From: DATBAK01 sp036787815
Lineage (GTDB): Bacteria; Actinomycetota; Acidimicrobiia; IMCC26256; PALSA-610
NCBI GenBank assembly: GCA_036787815.1
Contig: DAIQOP010000258.1
Span: 1 to 5,725 of the forward strand
Direction: 5' to 3'
DNA: 5,725 nucleotides
The position numbers were made by a program, and so were the translations under genes. A model generated the notes under the pieces. It made no database searches. It was not told the origin of the DNA and was given only the letters and a program-made list of their open reading frames with translations. Of the stretch, positions 1 to 4,683 are shown piece by piece. Numbering within the stretch: position 1 is the first letter of the stretch; each line of letters opens with the position of its first letter.

Positions 1-47
1 CCAAACGCTACGACCACGCACCCAAACGGAAGCGCCTTCTTCAACAC
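1..47 (-). CDS. Possible 5' end of a further operon gene, cut by the window edge
   Basis: Directly after the crotonase stop codon (TAG at 54-52), the minus strand reads AGGAGG (53-48). It is followed by an open frame from GTG (47-45) or TTG (44-42) to the window edge. The predicted start is V/M-L-K-K-A-L-P-F-G-C-V-V-V-A-F, a basic pair then a hydrophobic run, as in the beginning of a signal peptide or lipoprotein leader. The Shine-Dalgarno-like AGGAGG is abnormally close to either start (0 or 3 bases), which weakens the case. Only 15 codons are visible, so no family can be named and the frame could be open by chance. If real, it would be the third gene of the SDR-crotonase operon. Confidence 0.2.
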   Translation of the reverse strand, partial: MLKKALPFGCVVVAF

Positions 48-51
48 CCTC

Positions 52-852
52 CTAGCCCCAGACGGGAGGGCGCTTCTCGACGAACGCGCGGGCCGCTTCG
101 GCGATGTCGCCACTCGTGCCGGCGAGGATCTGCGTGCGGTTCTCGAGATGGATCGCGGCCTCGAGGCTCGACGCGTCGAGATTGGCGTGCATCACCTCTT
201 TGGTCATCACCACGCCGAAGGGGCTGTAGGAGCAGATCGTCGTGGCCACCTCGAGCGCCGCCTCGAGCAGGTCGGCGTCGGGCACGACCCTCGCGACCAG
301 GCCGATCTGCAACGCTTCGGCCGCCTCGACGTCGCGCGCGGTGAGCATGAGCTCGTGCGCACGCGACGCGCCGATCAGGCGCGGCAGCGTGTAGCTGATG
401 CCGATGTCGCAGCCCGAGACCCCGACCTTGATGAACTGCACACCCATACGCGCCGACTCGGCCGCGATGCGGATGTCGCACGCGCACGCGAGCGCGAATC
501 CGCCGCCGTACGCCGGCCCGTTGATCGCCGCGATCACCGGTTGCTGCAAGCTCCGGATGTGCGGGACGAGCGCGGCGATATGGGCCTGGGAGCGCATCCC
601 GGCTCGCGGGCCCGAGGTGATCCCGCTCGCGACCGACGCGGAGCCGAGCGACTTGAGGTCGAGCCCCGCACAGAAGCCCCGGCCCGCACCGGTGAGGATC
701 ACGACGCGCAACGCGTTGTCGGCGTGCAGATCGTCGAGGACCGCATGCAGATCGTCGACCAGCTCGAACGACATCGCGTTGAGCCGCTCGGGGCGATCGA
801 GGGTGACGACGGCGATGCCCTCGCGCGGCCGATCGACGCGGACGGTCTCCAT
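52..852 (-). CDS. Enoyl-CoA hydratase/isomerase (crotonase) family protein, degenerate active site
   Basis: This 266-residue protein has the usual length of a crotonase. It should bind an acyl-CoA thioester in the cytosol as part of lipid, sterol or aromatic degradation or modification. Visible crotonase signatures are the N-terminal DRPERLNAM (19-27), FCAGLDL (60-66) and GPAYGGGFAL (112-121); the backbone amides near G63 and G117 would form the oxyanion hole. GVSGCDIGISYTLPRLIG (144-161) resembles a subgroup of mycobacterial EchA proteins such as EchA12 (from memory). The two glutamates of classical hydratases (rat Glu144 and Glu164) align with Ala120 and Phe140; Asp149 is a possible substitute acid. 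The ATG at 852 is chosen because GAGAGGGG (plus-strand 859-866) lies 6 bases upstream and homology begins there, although the frame stays open further upstream. It starts 32 bases after the SDR stop, so it is probably co-transcribed. The fold is secure; the reaction is not, and isomerase, lyase or hydrolase chemistry is possible. Confidence 0.92.
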   Translation of the reverse strand: METVRVDRPREGIAVVTLDRPERLNAMSFELVDDLHAVLDDLHADNALRVVILTGAGRGFCAGLDLKSLGSASVASGITSGPRAGMRSQAHIAALVPHIRSLQQPVIAAINGPAYGGGFALACACDIRIAAESARMGVQFIKVGVSGCDIGISYTLPRLIGASRAHELMLTARDVEAAEALQIGLVARVVPDADLLEAALEVATTICSYSPFGVVMTKEVMHANLDASSLEAAIHLENRTQILAGTSGDIAEAARAFVEKRPPVWG

Positions 853-858
853 GGTTGA

Positions 859-866
859 CCCCTCTC
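859..866 (-). promoter_or_regulatory. Ribosome binding site of the crotonase gene
   Basis: The minus strand reads GAGAGGGG, then 6 bases, then ATG. This purine-rich tract matches the Shine-Dalgarno consensus well enough to select the ATG at 852 over upstream in-frame codons. It lies in the 32-base gap after the SDR stop codon. Confidence 0.6.
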
Positions 867-884
867 GTGTGGTGTCGGGTGATC

Positions 885-1655
885 TCAGTGCGGCACCAGG
901 CCGCCGTCGGCGAGCAGCACCTGCCCGGTGACGAAGCTCGCCGCGTCGGACGCCAGGAACAGCACCGGCCCGACCATCTCGTCGGGATGCGCGGCACGCG
1001 CGAGGTGGCTCGCCGCGGCCATGTGCGCCGCGGCCTCCGGTCCGGCGTTGCGCACCATGTCGGTGTCGACCGTGCCCGGCGCGAGCGCGTTGACCCGGAT
1101 CCCGCGCGGCGCGAAGTCGGCGGCCATCGAACGCGTGAACGACATGAGTGCAGCCTTGCCCGCGGCGTACATCGCGACCTGCGCCGAGAACAGGAACGCA
1201 CCGGCCGAGATGACGTTGACGACCGACGCGCACGGGCTGACCTCGAGGTACGGCAGCGCCTCCTGCACGAGGAACACGGGGCCGCGCAGGTTGACGTCGA
1301 ACGACTTCTGCCAGGCGTCGGGGGTGAACTGGCCGAGCGGCTGCGCGAGCGCGTTGGCCGCATTGTTCACGAGGATGTCGATGCGACCGAACGCGTCGAC
1401 CGTGCGTTCCACGAGGGTGGGCAGCGCGTCGAGATCACCCATGTGCATGGGCACGCCGATGGCCTCGCCGCCCATCGAGACCAGGTGGGCCTCCGTCTCG
1501 GCGCACGCATCGGCCTTGCGGCTCGCGACGACGACACGCGCCCCGGCCGCCACGAAGCCCTCGGCGACCGAGCGCCCGATGCCACGGGTGCCACCGGTCA
1601 CGATCGCGACCCGTCCGCTCAGATCGAACAGCGACCGCAGCTTCGCCTGATCCAT
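885..1655 (-). CDS. Short-chain dehydrogenase/reductase (SDR), classical type
   Basis: This 256-residue protein has the typical length of a classical SDR, a cytosolic NAD(P)-dependent oxidoreductase acting on alcohol/ketone groups. The Rossmann nucleotide motif TGGTRGIG is at 20-27, NNAA at 97-100, and the catalytic tetrad reads N122, S150, Y163, K167 with the standard Ser-x12-Tyr-x3-Lys spacing (YAAGK 163-167). The APG motif is at 192-194, and the C-terminus shows the common 'ASDAASFVTGQVLLADGG' pattern. The second strand ends A-S-R-K (44-47) with no Asp, which suggests NADP(H) rather than NAD(H) (inference). The ATG at 1655 is chosen because the SDR domain begins a few residues later; the frame is open further upstream, but that extension lacks homology-like sequence. 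GGGGAA just upstream is a weak ribosome site. It is the first gene of an operon with the crotonase and may act on a neighbouring step of a CoA-thioester pathway. The substrate is not determinable; FabG-like 3-oxoacyl reductase or 3-hydroxyacyl dehydrogenase activity is possible. Confidence 0.93.
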   Translation of the reverse strand: MDQAKLRSLFDLSGRVAIVTGGTRGIGRSVAEGFVAAGARVVVASRKADACAETEAHLVSMGGEAIGVPMHMGDLDALPTLVERTVDAFGRIDILVNNAANALAQPLGQFTPDAWQKSFDVNLRGPVFLVQEALPYLEVSPCASVVNVISAGAFLFSAQVAMYAAGKAALMSFTRSMAADFAPRGIRVNALAPGTVDTDMVRNAGPEAAAHMAAASHLARAAHPDEMVGPVLFLASDAASFVTGQVLLADGGLVPH

Positions 1656-1724
1656 CGTTCCCCGTCTCTCGCCGGAATGCGCCGGCCCTGCGGCGCGCGC
1701 CGAGAGCATCGCGCAGAGTCGGGA

Positions 1725-1738
1725 TACGGTGATCACCG
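1725..1738. promoter_or_regulatory. Palindromic candidate operator in the divergent spacer
   Basis: CGGTGATCACCG at 1727-1738 is a perfect 12-base palindrome in the 118-base spacer between the SDR operon and the secreted-repeat gene. It overlaps TACGGT (1725-1730), which fits the actinobacterial -10 pattern TAnnnT for the plus-strand gene; no convincing -35 is visible. A dimeric regulator such as a TetR- or GntR-type repressor could bind here and affect either gene. No regulator gene is present in the window, so this is an inference from symmetry and position only. Confidence 0.35.
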
Positions 1739-1761
1739 CTGATCGTGCGCCCGCCCATCGC

Positions 1762-1766
1762 GGAGG
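1762..1766 (+). promoter_or_regulatory. Ribosome binding site that decides the GTG start at 1774
   Basis: GGAGG lies 7 bases before GTG (1774-1776), the ideal distance. It favours this start over the in-frame ATG at 1729, which would add 15 residues ahead of an otherwise well-formed signal peptide. Confidence 0.75.
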
Positions 1767-1773
1767 TCGAAGA

Positions 1774-2568
1774 GTGACTCGAGCCCTACCCCGAGCGGCC
1801 GCGGCCCTCACACTGGTGTTCGCCGTGAGCGCGGCCTTCGCCTCCACCCCCGGTGGCGCCACGACGGTGCCCGCAGACCACACCGCAACGGTGCACCGAG
1901 CGGCGGCCGTGCGTCCCGCGGCTCCCGGCTCTGTGGGTTACGACATCGTCGACACCGCCGGCGGCGTGCATCCGTTCGGCGCCGCGGTCTCCTACGGCAA
2001 CCTGCTCGGGCGCACGCTGAGCGCACCGATCCTCGGCATCGCCCAGACCGTCACCAAGAAGGGGTACTGGCTCGTCGGGAGCGACGGCGGGATCTTCTCC
2101 TTCGGCGACGCCAAGTTCTACGGCTCCACCGGCGCGCTGCACCTCAACAAGCGCATCGTCGACATCGCGTCGACACCGAGCGGCAAGGGCTATTGGCTGG
2201 TCGCACGCGACGGCGGGATCTTCGCCTTCGGCGACGCGAAGTTCTACGGCTCCACCGGCGCGATCCACCTCAACCAGCCCATCGTGGGGATGGAAGCGAG
2301 CCCGGCCGGCGACGGCTACTGGCTGGTCGCCGCCGACGGTGGCATCTTCGGCTTCGGGAACGCGCCGTTCCGCGGCTCGACCGGCGCGCTGCACCTGGTG
2401 CAGCCGATCGTGGGGATGGCGAGAACCCCGTCGGGCGACGCCGGCTACTGGTTGGTCGCCAACGACGGCGGGCTGTTTGGCTTCGGCACCGCGAGCTTCG
2501 CGGGATCGCTCGCGGGGCACCCGATCCCCGGTGGCCAGGTCGTCGGGATCACGGCCGTCGCCGGGTAG
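1774..2568 (+). CDS. Secreted protein of five tandem GYWLV/DGG repeats (propeller-like)
   Basis: This 264-residue protein begins with a Sec-type signal peptide: basic start (R3, R7), hydrophobic core about 8-21, and a likely cut after A23 (AFA/ST). A low-complexity Ala/Thr/Pro/Val linker follows to about residue 54. The rest is five repeats: 55-96, 97-138, 139-180, 181-223 and 224-264. The consensus is G-Y-W-L-V-x-x-D-G-G-I-F-x-F-G-x-A-x-F-x-G-S, then an I-V-G-M/I strand. Unit 1 is degenerate (GYDIVDTAGG); unit 5 diverges after its FG motif. Such repeats occur in many actinobacterial, notably acidimicrobial, exported proteins (family knowledge from memory); their ligand and role are unknown to me. 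Five ~42-residue units could close into a small five-bladed beta-propeller (inference). No membrane anchor, LPxTG or catalytic domain is visible, so it is probably released or loosely wall-associated. The start is set by the GGAGG at 1762. It is divergent from the SDR operon and 32 bases ahead of the Cys-rich gene. Confidence 0.88.
   Translation: MTRALPRAAAALTLVFAVSAAFASTPGGATTVPADHTATVHRAAAVRPAAPGSVGYDIVDTAGGVHPFGAAVSYGNLLGRTLSAPILGIAQTVTKKGYWLVGSDGGIFSFGDAKFYGSTGALHLNKRIVDIASTPSGKGYWLVARDGGIFAFGDAKFYGSTGAIHLNQPIVGMEASPAGDGYWLVAADGGIFGFGNAPFRGSTGALHLVQPIVGMARTPSGDAGYWLVANDGGLFGFGTASFAGSLAGHPIPGGQVVGITAVAG
1936..2565 (+). repeat. Five in-frame tandem repeats of about 126 bases
   Basis: Unit boundaries are 1936-2061, 2062-2187, 2188-2313, 2314-2442 (one codon longer) and 2443-2565. 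Each codes for one GYWLV...DGG unit. Units 2 and 3 are the most alike: I count 7 mismatches over 78 bases from the GACGGC of the DGG motif. Units 1 and 5 have diverged most. This fits growth by internal duplication of the gene, not an intergenic or CRISPR repeat. Confidence 0.9.
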
Positions 2569-2600
2569 AGGGTCGCGTCGCGCCGCGCGAAACTGGGCCC

Positions 2601-2978
2601 GTGCCGATGCGCGAGGACTGCCGTCACTTCGAGAGCCGCACGTATCCGGGCGGTGAGGTCGCGCGGTTCTGCCTGCTCGACCTCGCGCCCGAGGCACCGT
2701 GGAGGTGCCCCGAGCCCTGCGCGAAGTACGACCCGTCGCTCATCGACGGCACGTTCGTGACCGGGCCGCTCGTGCGCCCGCCGCTGGAGGACGAGCCCGT
2801 CGGCTCGCCCGACGACATCGAAGCCGTGCTCGACGAGGCCGAGGACATCGTCACCCACGCGGAATTCGACGTCGTGCGCGAGGTCGAAGGCGCGCGGTCG
2901 CGGCGCTGGTGGCAGTTCCGGCGCCGCCGCGGAGGCGGGACCGGCACGGGTGGCGCCGGCCGCCTCTCCGATCGCTGA
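2601..2978 (+). CDS. Small Cys-rich N-terminal protein, function unknown
   Basis: This is a 125-residue protein from GTG 2601, or 123 from ATG 2607. Numbered from the GTG, residues 6-43 hold D-C7-R-H9, F-C24 and W-R-C36-P-E-P-C40. The four Cys plus His9 (C-x16-C-x11-C-x3-C) could bind zinc or an Fe-S cluster, though this is inferred from spacing only. An acidic stretch (63-96) follows, then an Arg-rich segment with W103-W104 (99-110) and a Gly-rich tail. No signal peptide or membrane span is present, so it is probably cytosolic. I recall similar short actinobacterial proteins of the 'DCRHF...LAPEAPWRCP' type without assigned function. No good ribosome site is present. GAAACT (2589-2594) ends 6 bases before the GTG, compatible with a leaderless transcript; co-transcription with the repeat gene 32 bases upstream is the alternative. 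It converges on the pentapeptide gene. Confidence 0.75.
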   Translation: MPMREDCRHFESRTYPGGEVARFCLLDLAPEAPWRCPEPCAKYDPSLIDGTFVTGPLVRPPLEDEPVGSPDDIEAVLDEAEDIVTHAEFDVVREVEGARSRRWWQFRRRRGGGTGTGGAGRLSDR

Positions 2979-3011
2979 CCGGGCCTCGCAACCGGGCTCC
3001 GCGGCCGGTCA
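2976..3011. terminator. Candidate bidirectional hairpin spanning two convergent stop codons
   Basis: TGACCGG at 2976-2982 and CCGGTCA at 3005-3011 are exact inverted repeats. Allowing one bulged G (2981-2983 run), the stem extends to 9 pairs (TGACCGG-CC with GG-CCGGTCA), with a 17-base loop at 2986-3002. The left arm begins with the TGA of the Cys-rich gene, and the right arm contains the reverse-strand TGA of the pentapeptide gene. There is no T-tract on either strand, so it is not a textbook intrinsic terminator. In high-GC actinobacteria, T-poor hairpins between convergent genes are nevertheless plausible transcription end points. Confidence 0.4.
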
Positions 3012-3395
3012 GTTGCTCTCGATCGGGACGAAGCCCTTCGGCCACACGGTGGTCTCGTCCCAGATCGCGCCGCGCAGGCGGATGCCGCCGAGCCGGGCGC
3101 CCTCGAAGACCGAACCGAACAGTGACGAGTAGCGCAGGTCGGCGCCCGTGAGGTTGGCCCCGTCCAAGAGAGCCCCGTCGAGCTGACAGCCCTTGAGCCG
3201 GGCACCGCGGAGATCGGCCCACCGGAGATCGATCTTGCGGAGATCGGCCTGCGCGAGGTTCGCGCCGCGGAGCCGGGCCCGGGGCACGTCGAGCCGCGCG
3301 AGCTGCGCCCGCCGCAGGTTCGCGCCGGTGAAGTCCTCACCGTCGAGGAGGCGTCGCCGTACGACGCGATCGCGCCGTCTCCACACCAGCACCAC
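3009..3395 (-). CDS. Short pentapeptide-repeat protein
   Basis: Read from GTG 3395, this is a 128-residue protein. The central F/L position recurs every five residues from F22 to L107 (only V37 departs from Leu/Phe), giving 18 consecutive A(D/N)LXX units. These would fold into a right-handed quadrilateral beta-helix of about 4.5 coils. The tail W-D-E-T-T-V-W-P-K-G-F-V-P (112-124) is a common C-terminal cap in bacterial pentapeptide proteins. The basic N-terminus (WRRRDRVVRRR, 5-15) has no signal peptide character. It is much shorter than Qnr/MfpA-type gyrase-protecting proteins (about 185-220 residues), so that role is not supported. The start is uncertain: GTG 3395, 3392 and 3386 are all in frame, and none has a ribosome site. 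CACACT 7 bases before 3395 could be a leaderless -10. The frame also extends upstream to ATG 3497 without repeats, into the sulfotransferase promoter area. Its role is unknown. Confidence 0.82.
   Translation of the reverse strand: MVLVWRRRDRVVRRRLLDGEDFTGANLRRAQLARLDVPRARLRGANLAQADLRKIDLRWADLRGARLKGCQLDGALLDGANLTGADLRYSSLFGSVFEGARLGGIRLRGAIWDETTVWPKGFVPIESN
3069..3338 (-). repeat. Eighteen tandem pentapeptide-coding units of 15 bases
   Basis: These bases code for residues 20-109 of the pentapeptide protein, with a Leu/Phe codon every 15 bases. DNA copies such as 'ggagatcgg' recur on the plus strand near 3210-3247, showing that some units are near-duplicates at the nucleotide level. Confidence 0.8.
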
Positions 3396-3504
3396 GGGCG
3401 AGAGTGTGCCAGGAACGCGCGCACTCGGACGAGCGTCAGATACGCGCGATCGGAAACCGGCGCGGACGTGCCCCGCGGCGCGGTTCGATGGCAGCATCGC
3501 ACCC

Positions 3505-4680
3505 ATGGCGACGACCCGGCTCGACACCGAACGACTGCTTGCCGACGCACGCGAGGCCACCGGCCTCGACGATCTCGGCGAGGACTCCTGGCAGGAGGGC
3601 CTCGAGCGGTTGGTCGACGCGCTCGCGGGGGAGGCCGCGCTCAACGAGATCGGGATGCAGATCGCCGCGGGCGAGATCACGCTGTACCTCGCGAACCGCC
3701 TGGGCGTCACCGACTACCGGCGCCGCCACCCCGAGATCGCCGAGGTCGAAGTGGCCCCACCGATCGTCATCGTCGGTCAGGGTCGCACCGGCACCACGAT
3801 CCTGCACGATCTCCTCGCCCAGGACCCGGAGACGCGGGTACCACTCACCTGGGAGGTCGACCGCCCGTGCCCGCCGCCCGAGACCGCGACCTACGAGATC
3901 GACCCGCGCATCGACGAGGTCGACGCGATCACCTCGGGGGTCGAGCTCCTGATCCCCGACTTCCTCTCGATGCACCCGATGGGCGCCCGCCTCCCCCAGG
4001 AATGCGTACGGATCACGTCCAGCGACTTCCGGAGCGTGATGTTCCCCACGCAGTACCGCGTGCCGTCGTACGGGCGCTGGATCCTGTACGAAGCCGACAT
4101 GGCGCCCGCGTACCGTTGGCACCGCCAGTTCCTCCAGCATCTCCAATCACGCCATCCCGCGAAGCGTTGGGTGCTCAAGTCACCGGCCCACATCTGGTGC
4201 CTCCAGGCGCTCCTCGACGAGTACCCGAACGCATTGCTCGTGCAGACCCACCGTGATCCGCTCCGGATCATCTCTTCGCTGAGCTCGCTGATCTGCACGC
4301 TGCGCAGCCTCTCGAGCGACGACCCGTCGATCCCCGGCGCCGCCGCGGAGTTCGCCGACTACGTCATCGACGGGCTCGACCGTTCGGTCACCGCGCGCGA
4401 AGACGGCACCGTCACTCCCGACCGGGTGGTCGACCTCCAGTTCGGCGAGTTCATGGCCGACCCGTTCGCCACGATCCACAAGATCTACGAACGGCTCGGG
4501 CTCCAGCTGAGCGCGGAGAGCGAGGGCGAGATGCGCGACTTCCTCGCGCGCAATCCCTCCGACCTGCACGGCGCGCACACCTACTCGTTCGCCGACACCG
4601 GCCTCGACGCCGGCGCGCTCCGCGAACGCGCGCGTCGGTACCAGGACTACTTCGGCGTGCCGTCGGAACCCGTCGTCTGA
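3505..4680 (+). CDS. PAPS-dependent sulfotransferase family protein
   Basis: This 391-residue protein matches the large actinobacterial sulfotransferase family (Sulfotransfer_3-like, PF13469, by recognition only). It should move a sulfuryl group from 3'-phosphoadenosine-5'-phosphosulfate to a hydroxyl or amine acceptor in the cytosol. The 5'-phosphosulfate loop is P-I-V-I-V-G-Q-G-R-T-G-T-T (86-98). W-V-L-K-S-P-A-H (222-229) is the conserved strand before the 3'-phosphate site T-H-R-D-P-L-R-I-I-S-S (248-258), where R250 and S257/S258 are the expected contacts. The C-terminus has the family-typical H-x-Y-x-F...L-R-E-R-x-R-R-Y-x-D-Y-F-G-V pattern. An N-terminal helical region of about 84 residues precedes the loop, as in other members. 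ATG 3505 is the first plausible start; it has no ribosome site, and CAGCAT 7 bases upstream allows leaderless expression. The acceptor cannot be told from sequence; lipid or sterol acceptors are possible. It is convergent with the DUF7064-like gene, with 3 bases between the stops. Confidence 0.9.
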   Translation: MATTRLDTERLLADAREATGLDDLGEDSWQEGLERLVDALAGEAALNEIGMQIAAGEITLYLANRLGVTDYRRRHPEIAEVEVAPPIVIVGQGRTGTTILHDLLAQDPETRVPLTWEVDRPCPPPETATYEIDPRIDEVDAITSGVELLIPDFLSMHPMGARLPQECVRITSSDFRSVMFPTQYRVPSYGRWILYEADMAPAYRWHRQFLQHLQSRHPAKRWVLKSPAHIWCLQALLDEYPNALLVQTHRDPLRIISSLSSLICTLRSLSSDDPSIPGAAAEFADYVIDGLDRSVTAREDGTVTPDRVVDLQFGEFMADPFATIHKIYERLGLQLSAESEGEMRDFLARNPSDLHGAHTYSFADTGLDAGALRERARRYQDYFGVPSEPVV

Positions 4681-4683
4681 CGG

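Noticed and set aside
29..39. GAAG-CGC-CTTC hairpin as terminator of the SDR-crotonase operon
   Set aside because: Only 4 pairs, 3-base loop and no T-tract; too weak to call.
1..858. Long open plus-strand frame opposite the crotonase gene
   Set aside because: Low-complexity Arg/Asp/Glu-rich translation with no recognisable family. It mirrors the codon bias of the clear crotonase on the other strand, a usual artefact at this GC content.
1671..1686. GCCGG-AATGCG-CCGGC hairpin in the SDR leader as a riboswitch or attenuator
   Set aside because: Only 5 pairs in very GC-rich DNA, and no recognisable aptamer or alternative structure.
855..1742. Plus-strand open frame opposite the SDR gene
   Set aside because: Arg/His/Asp-rich composition and no motif; the minus strand carries a complete SDR with all catalytic residues.
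1656..1883. N-terminal extension of the SDR frame
   Set aside because: The extra 76 residues are Ala/Arg-rich without SDR features and would overlap the signal peptide of the divergent gene. ATG 1655 fits the domain start.
2062..2313. Tandem repeats as CRISPR or a mobile element
   Set aside because: The repeats are in frame, about 126 bases long, lack unique spacers and code for a known exported repeat type.
2193..2600. Upstream extension of the Cys-rich gene inside the repeat gene
   Set aside because: The extension is an Arg-rich out-of-frame reading of the repeats; the conserved-looking sequence begins only at about 2607.
3009..3395. Qnr/MfpA-type quinolone-resistance protein
   Set aside because: Too short, without the N-terminal loop architecture and size of those gyrase-binding proteins.
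4670..4683. CCGTC-GTCT-GACGG as an intrinsic terminator
   Set aside because: A five-pair stem with no T-tract, overlapping coding sequence; noted only as part of the convergent-end observation.
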